This document shows, piece after piece, positions 52,421 through 61,862 of a stretch of DNA of 64,000 nt (position 1 is the first letter of the stretch; each line of letters starts with the position of its first letter). The DNA lies in NCBI GenBank assembly GCA_965215705.1, contig CBDCEE010000003.1, positions 1,178,001-1,242,000 on the forward strand, written 5' to 3'. Both the position numbers and the translations under genes were made by a program. The notes beneath the pieces were generated by a model that worked only from the letters and a program-made list of their open reading frames with translations, did no database searches and was not told the DNA's origin. This DNA is from JAAXPZ01 sp965215705. GTDB taxonomy: Bacteria > Campylobacterota > Campylobacteria > Campylobacterales > Sulfurovaceae.

Positions 52421-53302
52421 ATGAAGCCAGAAGAAAAAACAGGCATCCTCTACGCTATCGCTGCCTTTGGTTTCTGGGGATTGGCACCGATCTACTTCAA
52501 GCAGGTGGCCTCTGTGGCACCTACGGAAGTGTTGGCACATCGTGTGATATGGTCTGTGCTGGTATTGGTGGTTTTCCTCTCCCTAGGTAAGCAGTTCTCA
52601 CAGATCAAACCATTGTTTCGTGACCCCGTTAAGCTCAAATGGCTTATACTCTCTTCGCTGCTGGTCTCCACCAACTGGCTGATCTTTATCTATGCGGTCA
52701 GCATCGGGCAGATCCTCGAAGCCAGTCTGGGGTACTTTATCAATCCACTTATCAGTATGCTCTTTGCTGCCCTCTTTTTCTCTGAATCAATCAGTCAAAA
52801 GCAATCTACCGCCATAGGGATTGCTCTGCTGGCAGTGATCATTCAGATCATCCTCTTGGGCAAGCTACCACTCATCTCTCTGGGGCTTGCGATCACCTTT
52901 GCCCTCTATGGTGCCGTACGCAAAAAGGTACACGTCCCTTCTCTGTCAGGACTTTTTGTCGAGACGATCTTGATCCTACCACTGGCGATCGGATATCTCT
53001 GGTATCTCTGGAACACAGGAGAGATCGCTTTTGGTGCTGGAGATGGATATATTACCCTCATGCTTGCTCTGGCAGGCATCATCACCGTCCTCCCTCTGCT
53101 CTGGTTCAATGCAGGCACCATCAGGCTCAAGCTTGGCACCATTGGTATGCTACAGTATATCGGGCCCAGTGTCGCCTTTCTTGTGGCGATCTTTCTCTAT
53201 GATGAAGCGATCAGCAGTGCCAAACTCTTTACCTTTGTACTCATCTGGGTCGCATTGTCCCTCTATACCTACGATTTGATAAAGTCCAATAAGAACAAGT
53301 GA
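52421..53302 (+). CDS. rarD: RarD-type EamA transporter
   Basis: About 293 residues with ten membrane helices of the drug/metabolite transporter superfamily. The RarD subgroup is indicated by GILYAIAAFGFWGLAPIYFK and EVLAHRVIWSVLVLVVFLSL, then STNWLIFIYAVSIGQILEAS and SLGYFINPL. The substrate is not established for the family. I chose ATG 52421 because GAGGAA precedes it; upstream in-frame starts lie before the -10 box. Confidence 0.92.
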   Translation: MKPEEKTGILYAIAAFGFWGLAPIYFKQVASVAPTEVLAHRVIWSVLVLVVFLSLGKQFSQIKPLFRDPVKLKWLILSSLLVSTNWLIFIYAVSIGQILEASLGYFINPLISMLFAALFFSESISQKQSTAIGIALLAVIIQIILLGKLPLISLGLAITFALYGAVRKKVHVPSLSGLFVETILILPLAIGYLWYLWNTGEIAFGAGDGYITLMLALAGIITVLPLLWFNAGTIRLKLGTIGMLQYIGPSVAFLVAIFLYDEAISSAKLFTFVLIWVALSLYTYDLIKSNKNK

Positions 53303-53407
53303 GTAAGGGCTCTACATCTGAAATAATCTTCTCTTCATAATCAAAATAATTGCTGTTCTCTATAATTAGTTTTGATATACTTTTCCATTCAATTTTTGGA
53401 GGGTTCA

Positions 53408-54583
53408 ATGGAAATGAATTATGTGATAGATACATTTTTCTCAATTTTTACAATGGTACTGATCATTTTGATGGTGCCGGGATTTGCGATGCTGGAGGCG
53501 GGGTTGGTGAGAACCAAGAATGTCACTTCGGTACTGACGGTCAATGTCATGATCTATGCATTGGCATCGATGTCCTTTCTGCTGATCGGCTACACCTATG
53601 CCTTTGGCAGCTGGGATCATCAAGACAGTATCAACAAGTATGCTTTCTTTCTCTTTCAGATGGCATTTGTCGGCAAGGTCGTCAACATCATGAGCGGTGG
53701 GGTCAGTGAGCGTTCTCGTATCCTGCCATTGGCACTTTTTACGATCGTAGTAGGTGCGTTTCTCTATCCTACCATCGTCAATATTACCTGGGGAGCCAAC
53801 TTCCTCAGTGATACAGTACTAGATATCTCTGCCATGCATGATCTGGCAGGCTCCACTGTCATCCATTCTACAGGTGGATGGGCACTACTGGCAGCGATCC
53901 TCATCATGGGACCTAGACGAGGTAGATACAAGAAAAGTGGTGCCATTCAGGCCATCCCTGCTTCAAATATTCCTCTAGTCACGTTGGGTGCCTTCCTGCT
54001 CTGGATCGGCTGGTTTGGGTTTAACGGTGGCTCTGTAGGAGCAATCTCTTCCAAAGAGAATGCCGATGCAGTAGCCCTCACCATCATGAATACCAACACT
54101 GCAGGCCTGGCAGGTGCGATCATCGGCTGGCTGCTCACCTACTTCCGTTATAAGAAGTTTGATATCACCATGATCCTCAACGGTGCATTGGGAGGACTCG
54201 TAGCGATCACTGCCGGACCTGATCTCTATGGTATCTATACGCCTATTCTCATCGGTGCGATCGGTGGGGCATTGGTGGTGTTGTTTGTGCCACTATTTGA
54301 CAAGCTCCGTATGGATGACCCTGTCGGTGCTCTCTCGGTACACCTGGTCAACGGTATCTGGGGTACGCTGGCAGTCGGTATCTTCGCCTCAGATGTGAGC
54401 CTCATAACCCAACTCAAAGGGGTTGTGGTCGTAGGTGCTATTGTTTTTCCATTGGCTTACGCTATAATTTTCACCATCAACAAGTTCTTCTCTTTGCGTG
54501 CTGGTGACGATGAGCAGCAAGAGGGTATCGACTATGTTGAGTGTGGTATGGAAGCATATCCAGAATTTAAACGCAGTATATAA
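53408..54583 (+). CDS. amt: Ammonium transporter
   Basis: A 391-residue Amt/MEP/Rh channel with eleven membrane helices. Family strings include MVPGFAMLEAGLVRTKNVTS, SGGVSERSRI, and DLAGSTVIHSTGGWALLAA with the first pore His; the second lies in LSVHLVNGIWGTLAVG. I chose ATG 53408 after GGAGGG. It is followed by glnB after nine bases, so ammonium uptake and its PII regulator are co-expressed. I could not find a clear sigma-54 site upstream. Confidence 0.96.
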   Translation: MEMNYVIDTFFSIFTMVLIILMVPGFAMLEAGLVRTKNVTSVLTVNVMIYALASMSFLLIGYTYAFGSWDHQDSINKYAFFLFQMAFVGKVVNIMSGGVSERSRILPLALFTIVVGAFLYPTIVNITWGANFLSDTVLDISAMHDLAGSTVIHSTGGWALLAAILIMGPRRGRYKKSGAIQAIPASNIPLVTLGAFLLWIGWFGFNGGSVGAISSKENADAVALTIMNTNTAGLAGAIIGWLLTYFRYKKFDITMILNGALGGLVAITAGPDLYGIYTPILIGAIGGALVVLFVPLFDKLRMDDPVGALSVHLVNGIWGTLAVGIFASDVSLITQLKGVVVVGAIVFPLAYAIIFTINKFFSLRAGDDEQQEGIDYVECGMEAYPEFKRSI

Positions 54584-54592
54584 AGGAATCGT

Positions 54593-54934
54593 ATGAAAAA
54601 AATAGAAGCAGTCATCAAACCATTCAAGCTGGAAGATGTAAAAGAGGCATTGGTCGAGGCTGGGATAGAGGGAATGACCATCTCTGAGGTCAAAGGATAT
54701 GGACGACAGGCAGGACACTCTGAGCTCTATAGAGGGGCTGAGTATGTCGTAGAGTTCATCCCAAAGATCAAGATAGAGATTGCTGTCAGTTCAGGTAAGT
54801 ATGCGGATATTGCCATCGAAGCGATCAGGAAAGCTGCCTACACAGGCAAGATCGGTGACGGCAAGATCTTTGTCAGCGATATCTCTCACACAGTACGTAT
54901 CCGTACAGGTGAAGAGGATGAAGAGGCACTCTAG
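54593..54934 (+). CDS. glnB: PII nitrogen regulatory protein
   Basis: A 113-residue PII protein. It starts KKIEAVIKPFKLEDVKEALV, and the T-loop GYGRQAGHSELYRGAEYVVE has Tyr51, the uridylylation site of enterobacterial PII. The end DGKIFVSDISHTVRIRTGEE forms the ATP/2-oxoglutarate region. Being next to amt it functions like GlnK, blocking the channel when nitrogen is ample. Naming glnB or glnK is arbitrary here. Confidence 0.96.
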   Translation: MKKIEAVIKPFKLEDVKEALVEAGIEGMTISEVKGYGRQAGHSELYRGAEYVVEFIPKIKIEIAVSSGKYADIAIEAIRKAAYTGKIGDGKIFVSDISHTVRIRTGEEDEEAL

Positions 54935-55006
54935 TTTCTCTCTTCTTGTTAAGAGTCATTAATCTTTTTTGGTGTATCATTCACGACACACACAAGAAGG
55001 GCTCTT

Positions 55007-55828
55007 ATGAAATACCAACGTTTTGTTTCTCTCACTGCAGGACTCTCATTTATTCTTATTTTCGTCTCCAGCGGTGTACTCTACTTTATCCCTGATCGTG
55101 GGGTCACTGGATGGACCGCGTGGACTTTTCTAGGTTTGGACAAACAGCAGTGGGACAATCTGCATATCAACCTGGGTATTCTCTTTCTGGTCTTTATCGT
55201 CTGGCATATCTACTTCAACTGGAAGCCCATCAAGGCCTATCTCAAGGTCAAAAAAAAGTGGAAAGTCTTTACTAAAGAGTTCAATGTAGCACTGATCGTG
55301 ACCCTGCTGTTTGCCGCTGGGACGATCACCATGACCTTACCCTTCAGCTTTCTGGTCAATATCGGAAATGGGATCAAAGCGGGCAACTCCCTTGATGACG
55401 GTAATCCTCCTTTTGGCTATGCAGAGTATGCCACACTGGAGGACTTTTGTCTGCTTACCCACATTGATAAAAGGCAAGCACTGCAAAGGCTAGAAGCCAA
55501 AGGCATCATGTTTTCCTCTACTAAAGCTACCCTCAAAGAGATCGCAACTGCCAATGATACTAGCCCAAAAGCACTTTTTCTGATCATCCGAGACACTGCT
55601 ACCAAGTTCATCCTTCCTACTGACCTACCTGTCGGTATGGCACGTAAGTCTCTAGCCAGACTACAGCAGGAGTACTGGATAGAGCTAGATAAATTTATTG
55701 CTCACCTGGCACACTACGGGATCAAAGCCACTCCTGAGAGTTCTTTCAAAAAACTTGCCAAAAACCATAATCTCCACCCTGCACAACTCTACAATATGCT
55801 ACTGGCATCACAAGTAGAGCAACACTAA
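55007..55828 (+). CDS. DUF4405-like membrane protein with helical C-terminal domain
   Basis: A 273-residue protein. The first 125 residues hold three or so membrane helices with histidines in QQWDNLHINLGILFLVF and FIVWHIYFNWKPIKAY, a pattern like heme-binding DUF4405 proteins. The C-terminal 130 residues form two similar helical units (EYATLEDFCLLTHIDKRQAL; ATLKEIATANDTSPKALF; SSFKKLAKNHNLHPAQLY) that look like repeated small DNA- or ligand-binding helix bundles. No pathway is evident. It converges on the next gene. Confidence 0.75.
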   Translation: MKYQRFVSLTAGLSFILIFVSSGVLYFIPDRGVTGWTAWTFLGLDKQQWDNLHINLGILFLVFIVWHIYFNWKPIKAYLKVKKKWKVFTKEFNVALIVTLLFAAGTITMTLPFSFLVNIGNGIKAGNSLDDGNPPFGYAEYATLEDFCLLTHIDKRQALQRLEAKGIMFSSTKATLKEIATANDTSPKALFLIIRDTATKFILPTDLPVGMARKSLARLQQEYWIELDKFIAHLAHYGIKATPESSFKKLAKNHNLHPAQLYNMLLASQVEQH

Positions 55829-56142
55829 GCCACAGATGCCTGTACCAAGGCATCATGCATCTGCATATACCCGATCAAAAACTCAAACATCATCCGCCAA
55901 AAAACTTCAGCAAGTAAAAAGGCTGCTATAAAAAGGAGTAGTACTTTTACTTTTTCCTTGGCTGGCAACATCTGCCAGATTAGTGATTTTCCTTGGAGAT
56001 AGGTCTGCTCCAATAGTGAGAATTTAGTCAGCATCCATCGCATACACCGCCACATCACAAAAGGACAAAGTATAGCCCCTAGATAGTAAAAACCTATCAA
56101 TGCAGGAATAGAGATAAAATTGTCAAATATGAGAAAATCCAT
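55825..56142 (-). CDS. Small membrane protein, DUF4282-like
   Basis: A protein of about 105 residues with two membrane helices (ISIPALIGFYYLGAILCPFV and VLLLFIAAFLLAEVFWRMMF) starting MDFLIFDNF. The start and spacing resemble DUF4282 proteins, though I am unsure. ATG 56142 is chosen for AAGGAG upstream. It overlaps the end of the preceding convergent gene by four bases. Confidence 0.65.
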   Translation of the reverse strand: MDFLIFDNFISIPALIGFYYLGAILCPFVMWRCMRWMLTKFSLLEQTYLQGKSLIWQMLPAKEKVKVLLLFIAAFLLAEVFWRMMFEFLIGYMQMHDALVQASVA

Positions 56143-56253
56143 AAGGGCTCCTTTCATTTAGGAAAAGTATAGTCATATTGCTCTTAAAGCTACCGTTAAT
56201 ATTCATTAGTACTTTTTGATGTATGATTCATTCACTATTCTAGGAGGGCTCCA

Positions 56254-57540
56254 GTGAAACGATTTATCTACCTTTTTCTATTGTCTATGGGTTTTATCTA
56301 TGCAGATACTATACAGCATCTTATTGCCTACGGACTCAAACACAGCCCTATGATACAGGCGAGCAAAGCCAAGTCTGCACTCTCCAAGCTCTCCCGACAG
56401 GCGAGCAAGGCCGCACAGTATGGAGAGCTGAATCTTGTCGGTGATTATACCCACTACAATATCGAGCGCACTTTGGCACCTGTTCCACCCAGTGCTATGA
56501 AGAGCCCTACTCCTATCACTACCAGCAAGGATATCTTCTCCCTTGGGCTCAACTATACCGTAGCACTTTTTACCGGTGGTGCACAGAGTAGACAGATAGA
56601 GATCGATCAGATCGCTTCTACTATGAGCGAAGGCTCCATCAAGCTCAGCAAGGCGCAGCTGATCTACAATATCCGCACACTCTATCTCAGTACCCTCTCT
56701 CTCAAAGAGATCCTCCATGCCCAACGCATCCATACACATGCACTGAAAAAGCTGGAGAGACAAATAGCCAAAGAGGTCACCGTAGGAAGGAAAGCCTCTA
56801 TAGAGCAGTATAAGTCCCAGGCGGATATCGTAGCTTCCAGCACCCAGGAAGAGATACTGATCGCCAATATCGAGATCACCAAAGCAACCCTGGGTGCACT
56901 GGTAGGCAAGTCCATCGGCAGGATAAGCCCTCTCAAGTTTTCTGTTAAAAAGCCCAGATACAGCACCAAAAGACTCCTCAAGAAAGTCTCTGGGCTCACC
57001 AAACTCAAACTAGAGCATCTCCAGCTACAAAAAGCCCAAAAGATGATCCAAAAAGCCCAGGCAGCCAACCTGCCACAGATCAATCTCAACGCCTATGCAG
57101 GCAAAAACTTTGGAGCGGATATCCAGAGTGATGATTGGGACAGCGAAGATGTTTGGCAGATAAGCATCAAAGGGCAGTACAATCTACTAGACTTTGGCAA
57201 ACGTGCGATCAACGAAGAGAAAGCACGGGTTGCCATGCTACAGGCACAGATCCATCTCCAGCAGGTAACCTTAGATATCAAAAAACAGCTCCTTCAAGCG
57301 ATACAGAAGATCAAACTCAGCTATGCAGAGTATCGTGGCAACAGCGCCCAGTATAGACTGAGCAAAAAAAGTGCCCAGATAGAAAAGGTACGCTATGAAA
57401 GTGGCACCTCCACACTCAATGATCTATTGCTGGCACAAAGTAAAGTACAGTTTGCCAAAGCCAAAGTGATACAGAGTCGTTATGACTACAAAAAAAACCA
57501 ATACTATCTTAACTACATTTTAGAAAAAGGAATAAAGTAA
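56254..57540 (+). CDS. TolC-family outer-membrane efflux protein
   Basis: A 428-residue channel protein with signal peptide (IYLFLLSMGFIYA). The two repeats of long coiled helices are visible in AKSALSKLSRQASKAAQYGE and the later AEYRGNSAQYRLSKKSAQIE, with YNIRTLYLSTLSLKE typical of the family. It forms the trimeric exit duct. The adaptor gene follows after one base, so it is the first gene of a tripartite efflux operon. GGAGGG precedes the start. Confidence 0.92.
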   Translation: MKRFIYLFLLSMGFIYADTIQHLIAYGLKHSPMIQASKAKSALSKLSRQASKAAQYGELNLVGDYTHYNIERTLAPVPPSAMKSPTPITTSKDIFSLGLNYTVALFTGGAQSRQIEIDQIASTMSEGSIKLSKAQLIYNIRTLYLSTLSLKEILHAQRIHTHALKKLERQIAKEVTVGRKASIEQYKSQADIVASSTQEEILIANIEITKATLGALVGKSIGRISPLKFSVKKPRYSTKRLLKKVSGLTKLKLEHLQLQKAQKMIQKAQAANLPQINLNAYAGKNFGADIQSDDWDSEDVWQISIKGQYNLLDFGKRAINEEKARVAMLQAQIHLQQVTLDIKKQLLQAIQKIKLSYAEYRGNSAQYRLSKKSAQIEKVRYESGTSTLNDLLLAQSKVQFAKAKVIQSRYDYKKNQYYLNYILEKGIK

Positions 57541-57541
57541 A

Positions 57542-58642
57542 ATGAAAAAGATCATCATTTTTCTGATCGTTATCGCCGCCGTTGTACTGATCGGCATCAA
57601 AGGAAAAGGACTGCTGGATCAGCGTACAAACGAAGTAGAGAACATACCTCTCCCTCTCACAGAAGTTATTACTATACGCACCGTGACACCTCGGACAGGT
57701 ACCTTGGAAAACAAAGTCTCTCTGCTGGCTCAGGTACTGCCGCAAAAGAGTATCAAGCTCTCTACCAAACTCGCCGGATATATCAAAGAGGTAACCGTAG
57801 AGGAGTCCCAAGCAGTTAAAAAAGGCGATCTGCTTATCCGCATCGATGATACAGAGATGCTCTCCAGTATCACCTCCCTAGCATCTGCACTGGCTACCCA
57901 AAAAAGTGATCTGGCACTGGCAGAGAACATCCATGCACGCAACCAAAAACTCTACGATATCGGAGGACTACCCAAAGAGAGGCTGGAGCTCTCTGCACTC
58001 TCACTGCAGGCCAAGCACTCTACGATCGAAAACACAGAACAGAAGATCTTACAGCTAAAACATCAGCTCTCCTATCTACAGATCGTAGCACCTTTTGATG
58101 GTATAGTCGATGCACTGCTCCTCCATCAGGGTGACCTCGCTGCCACCGGTAAGCCTATCATGAGTATCAGTACGTTGGAGAAAAAGCTTCTCCTCACCTA
58201 TGCACCAGATAAAGCCAGTACGATCAAACCAGAACAGCGTGTATTTCTACAGGGCAAAGAGATCGGGCATATCAAATCACTCTATACCACTGCCAAAAAT
58301 GGTCTGCTCGCTGCAGAGGTGACACTCACCACTCCTATCACAAGCCCATTGGGTAGTAGCATCACTGTAGGTATTCTTACGCAATCCTATCAAGGATGTA
58401 TGGTGCCTACAGATACACTGATTCACAAGGCAGACGGCACCTATCTCATGCGTTATAGTGAAAACAGTTTTACCGCACAAAAGGTTACGCTACAGGCAGA
58501 ACAGAGCGGTAGTGCGATCATCAGTCCCTGCCCTACAGAGCCTATTGCCAGAGCTACGGAGACGATACTCACCTCTCTACCAGCCTATACCCATATCAAA
58601 GTGATGACAGAGAAAATGACGGGAGAGGCAGATGCACGCTAA
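57542..58642 (+). CDS. RND efflux periplasmic adaptor
   Basis: A 366-residue membrane-fusion protein with an N-terminal anchor (IIIFLIVIAAVVLIGI). The lipoyl halves are in LSTKLAGYIKEVTVEESQAV, KGDLLIRIDD and IVAPFDGIVDALLLHQGD, with an intervening alpha-hairpin. It links the inner-membrane pump to the TolC-type duct. Its stop lies 11 bases inside the pump gene, showing tight coupling. Confidence 0.92.
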   Translation: MKKIIIFLIVIAAVVLIGIKGKGLLDQRTNEVENIPLPLTEVITIRTVTPRTGTLENKVSLLAQVLPQKSIKLSTKLAGYIKEVTVEESQAVKKGDLLIRIDDTEMLSSITSLASALATQKSDLALAENIHARNQKLYDIGGLPKERLELSALSLQAKHSTIENTEQKILQLKHQLSYLQIVAPFDGIVDALLLHQGDLAATGKPIMSISTLEKKLLLTYAPDKASTIKPEQRVFLQGKEIGHIKSLYTTAKNGLLAAEVTLTTPITSPLGSSITVGILTQSYQGCMVPTDTLIHKADGTYLMRYSENSFTAQKVTLQAEQSGSAIISPCPTEPIARATETILTSLPAYTHIKVMTEKMTGEADAR

Positions 58643-61600
58643 GCGCTCCAGCTGGGTTGAAAAGATCCTGCGTAAGCCCCATGTGATCCTCTCCTTTCTG
58701 GCACTGGCGATCATGGCAGGGATCGTAGGCTATAAAAGTATGCCACGCAACCTCTTCCCTGACTCCAACTATCCTGAAGTCGCTATCGTTATCGTCCAGC
58801 CTGGAGCCTCTGCTGAGAGTATGGCAAGCAACATCGCTGTACCTGTAGAGGAGGAGCTCTATACCCTCGATGAGATCCGCAGGGCTCGCTCTGATACCAT
58901 CGATGAAGTGACGGTCATCCGTGCAGAGTTTGAATACTCCAAAGATATCGATACCGCGGTCAATGATGCCAGTGCTGCACTTTCCAAGATACGCTCTCTG
59001 CTGCCCAAAGACATCAAAGAACCACAGATCATCAAGATCACTGTCGCTACTGCCCCGATCATGGTCATGAGCCTCTCACCCTCAGAGGGCAGCCATATGA
59101 GTCTGGAAGATATCCGTGACCTCGCTGAGACACGGATGAAACATAAGCTGCTCAAAACCGAAGGCGTTGCCAACATCGATATCTTTGGGGGCTACAAAAA
59201 AGAGGTACAGATCATCGTTGATAAGCAGAAGCTCGACAGCTATCACCTCTCTCTGGGGCAGCTTATTGCCACCCTACAGAAAAACAACAATGAATATGCT
59301 ATTGGTGTGGTCAGCAACGAAAGACAGCGCTACCTACTCAAATCCCAAGGCAAACGAGACACGATAGCCACACTCAAAACGATCCCCATCTCTCCAGATG
59401 TCACACTGGGAGATGTGGCTCAGATCTACTTTGGTCACTACGAGAACCAATCCTCCTATTACGGCAACGGCAAAGAGGCGATCGCACTCTCTATCCAGCG
59501 CTCTACCACTTCCGATGTCATCCGTACCATTGAAAAGGTTGAGATATTGATGGAGGAATTCAAGCGAGAATTCCCGCATATAGACTTTGCTGTCAGTGAC
59601 ACACAAAAAGAGACGATCGAACAGAGTACGAACAATATGTTTGAGTCTCTCAGAGATGCAATCATCATGTCTACTATCGTCGTCTTTCTCTTCCTGGCAA
59701 GCTTTAGACAGATCCTGATCGTCCTGGCAACCATCCCACTGGTCTATGCGACGACCATTGCACTTATGTGGATGGTAGGGCTGGACTTCAATGTCATCAC
59801 CCTCACCTCTGTGATCTTGGCACTGGGTCTGCTGCTGGATGATACCGTCGTGGTCATGGAGAATATCGAGAGGCACTACCATGAGCTGCGAGAGGATATA
59901 CACAGGTCTGTCTTTAACGGTACCAAAGAGATCATGTTCGCTGACCTCAGTGGTACGATCACCACTATGATCGCACTGGCACCGATGCTCTTTGTCGGGG
60001 GCTATCCACAGACTGTTTTTGCACCATTGGTAGGGACACTACTCCTAGCACTGGCAGCCTCCTATGTCATCTCCATCGTAGTGGTACCCCTACTCTCTCT
60101 GCATATCCTTACCTTTGAGCCTGCCTGGCTACTGGCCTTTGAGTCATGGTTCAACCGTATCATCTCTACGATCAATGACAATATTCAAGGCTTTTTCTCC
60201 ACCATCGTGCGTGCCATCACCCGTTCATGGACATGGGGGATACTCTCTGTCGTGATCCTCTTCGCACTCTTTTTCACTTCACTGAAATTTGTCATGCCTG
60301 TAGTGGGTCAAGAGCTCACACCACCTATGGATACCGGTGCAGTCAATATCAAGATCACTACCGATAGCAACCTTCCGATCAAGAAAAGTCAGGAGATCAT
60401 GGAGCAGGTCAACCATGTCATCGCATCCAAAGGAAAACTCCTGCGTATCTCAGGGAGTATCGGCAGTGAAGCAGGTGTCATGAGTATCGGTAGCGGCAGT
60501 GGCATCGACCACCTCAATATCGTGGCTACCTATGTCGACCGCTACAAAAGAGAAGAGGATATCTGGCAGATCGCAGGCAAACTTCGCCATGAGATCGCCT
60601 CCATACCCCATGTCAAATATCTCGATGTAACCCCCTATGGAGCGATAGCCATGGCAAGTATCAAAGGCAATGTCGATGCAAAACTCAGCTCCTCTGACCT
60701 CAGTAAACTCCAGGAGGCCGGAGCCATGGTGCACCAAGCCCTCTCTAAAACCGGAGGGGTCGTCTCGGTACTCAGCTCCTGGGATATCGACAAAACCGTC
60801 TATAATCTCCAGATCGATGAAGCTGTAGCCATGCAGTATGGGCTCAAACGCTCAGATATCACCTCACAGCTGCAACTCTCTTTGCGCGGTGCCCCTGTGG
60901 CAAGCTTCCCAAAAAGCAACAGTGTAGACTATACCATCAGGGTCTGGCTGCCTAAGGTACAGATAGACCAGTTTGATACCGTACTCAATACTCTGATTGA
61001 TACCCCCAAAGGGAAGGTACCGCTCAACACCTTTGCCAACATCACCTCTGCCAAAGAGCCTACACAGATCACTAGAGATGGTCTGGAGTACACGCTGGAG
61101 ATCTACGGTAACAGAGAAAAAGCCTCTATCTCTCATATCATGGCAAACTTTGAGAAGCAACTGGAGTCAGTCAAACTTCCCAAAGGGGTAGAGCTGGAGC
61201 AGATAGGTGATATCAAACAGTTTGGAGAATCTGCAGGCAAAATGGGCGGAGCGATCATCACTGCTATTCTCTTGATATTTCTGGCACTGATCGTCATGTT
61301 CGGTAATTTCAAGATCGCACTGATGATCCTCTTCTCCATCCCTCTAACCATCATCGGTGGTGCTTGGGCGATGTTGATCGCTGATTATCATGTCTCTATG
61401 GCAGCCATGATGGGATTCATCCTGCTGGCAGGGATCATCGTCAACAACGCCATCCTACTCATCCATTTTGCTATCGAACAGATCAAGCTGGGACTGAACA
61501 AACGTGATGCCATGCTCAAATCAATCAAGATCCGTACCAGACCCGTTCTCATGACCGCATTTGCCGTCTCAGTAGGCATGCTTCCCGTCGCACAGGGTGC

Positions 61601-61778
61601 GGCCATCGGCCTAGAGAAACTCGCACCACTGGGAGCGGTTGCCATCGGTGGACTCATCATCGGTACCCTCATGACACTGGTCTACATCCCGGCTGTCTTT
61701 ATCTGGACGATCAAAGAAGAGAATATCAGAGATAAAAAAGAGGAGGCCCCTCTCTATACCACCATAAAACCAGAGTAA
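58632..61778 (+). CDS. RND efflux pump, inner-membrane subunit
   Basis: A 1048-residue pump with twelve membrane helices in two halves. The first periplasmic part has VQPGASAESMASNIAVPVEE. Helix 4 carries the proton-relay aspartate pair in ALGLLLDDTVVVMENIERH. The second half shows MAAMMGFILLAGIIVNNAIL and VGMLPVAQGAAIGLEKLAPL. It looks like the HAE-1/AcrB-like branch rather than heavy-metal pumps, but the substrate is unproven. It is the last gene of the efflux operon and ends in a terminator hairpin. Confidence 0.93.
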   Translation: MHAKRSSWVEKILRKPHVILSFLALAIMAGIVGYKSMPRNLFPDSNYPEVAIVIVQPGASAESMASNIAVPVEEELYTLDEIRRARSDTIDEVTVIRAEFEYSKDIDTAVNDASAALSKIRSLLPKDIKEPQIIKITVATAPIMVMSLSPSEGSHMSLEDIRDLAETRMKHKLLKTEGVANIDIFGGYKKEVQIIVDKQKLDSYHLSLGQLIATLQKNNNEYAIGVVSNERQRYLLKSQGKRDTIATLKTIPISPDVTLGDVAQIYFGHYENQSSYYGNGKEAIALSIQRSTTSDVIRTIEKVEILMEEFKREFPHIDFAVSDTQKETIEQSTNNMFESLRDAIIMSTIVVFLFLASFRQILIVLATIPLVYATTIALMWMVGLDFNVITLTSVILALGLLLDDTVVVMENIERHYHELREDIHRSVFNGTKEIMFADLSGTITTMIALAPMLFVGGYPQTVFAPLVGTLLLALAASYVISIVVVPLLSLHILTFEPAWLLAFESWFNRIISTINDNIQGFFSTIVRAITRSWTWGILSVVILFALFFTSLKFVMPVVGQELTPPMDTGAVNIKITTDSNLPIKKSQEIMEQVNHVIASKGKLLRISGSIGSEAGVMSIGSGSGIDHLNIVATYVDRYKREEDIWQIAGKLRHEIASIPHVKYLDVTPYGAIAMASIKGNVDAKLSSSDLSKLQEAGAMVHQALSKTGGVVSVLSSWDIDKTVYNLQIDEAVAMQYGLKRSDITSQLQLSLRGAPVASFPKSNSVDYTIRVWLPKVQIDQFDTVLNTLIDTPKGKVPLNTFANITSAKEPTQITRDGLEYTLEIYGNREKASISHIMANFEKQLESVKLPKGVELEQIGDIKQFGESAGKMGGAIITAILLIFLALIVMFGNFKIALMILFSIPLTIIGGAWAMLIADYHVSMAAMMGFILLAGIIVNNAILLIHFAIEQIKLGLNKRDAMLKSIKIRTRPVLMTAFAVSVGMLPVAQGAAIGLEKLAPLGAVAIGGLIIGTLMTLVYIPAVFIWTIKEENIRDKKEEAPLYTTIKPE

Positions 61779-61792
61779 ATTTCTCTGGTTTT
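61766..61792 (+). terminator. Rho-independent terminator of the efflux operon
   Basis: AAAACCAGAG, loop TAAATTT, CTCTGGTTTT: a perfect 10-bp stem ending in T residues. The pump stop codon TAA lies in the loop, so the stem begins in coding sequence. Confidence 0.85.
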
Positions 61793-61862
61793 CCTCTTCG
61801 TTAAGATTCGTTCATACTCCTTTACCTATAATTTTACCCTATACAAATTATAAGGAATCAAA

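Noticed and set aside
53303..53407. Sigma-54 promoter for amt-glnB
   Set aside because: No TGGCAC-N5-TTGC-like pair with correct spacing; only a TATAAT-like box at 53361.
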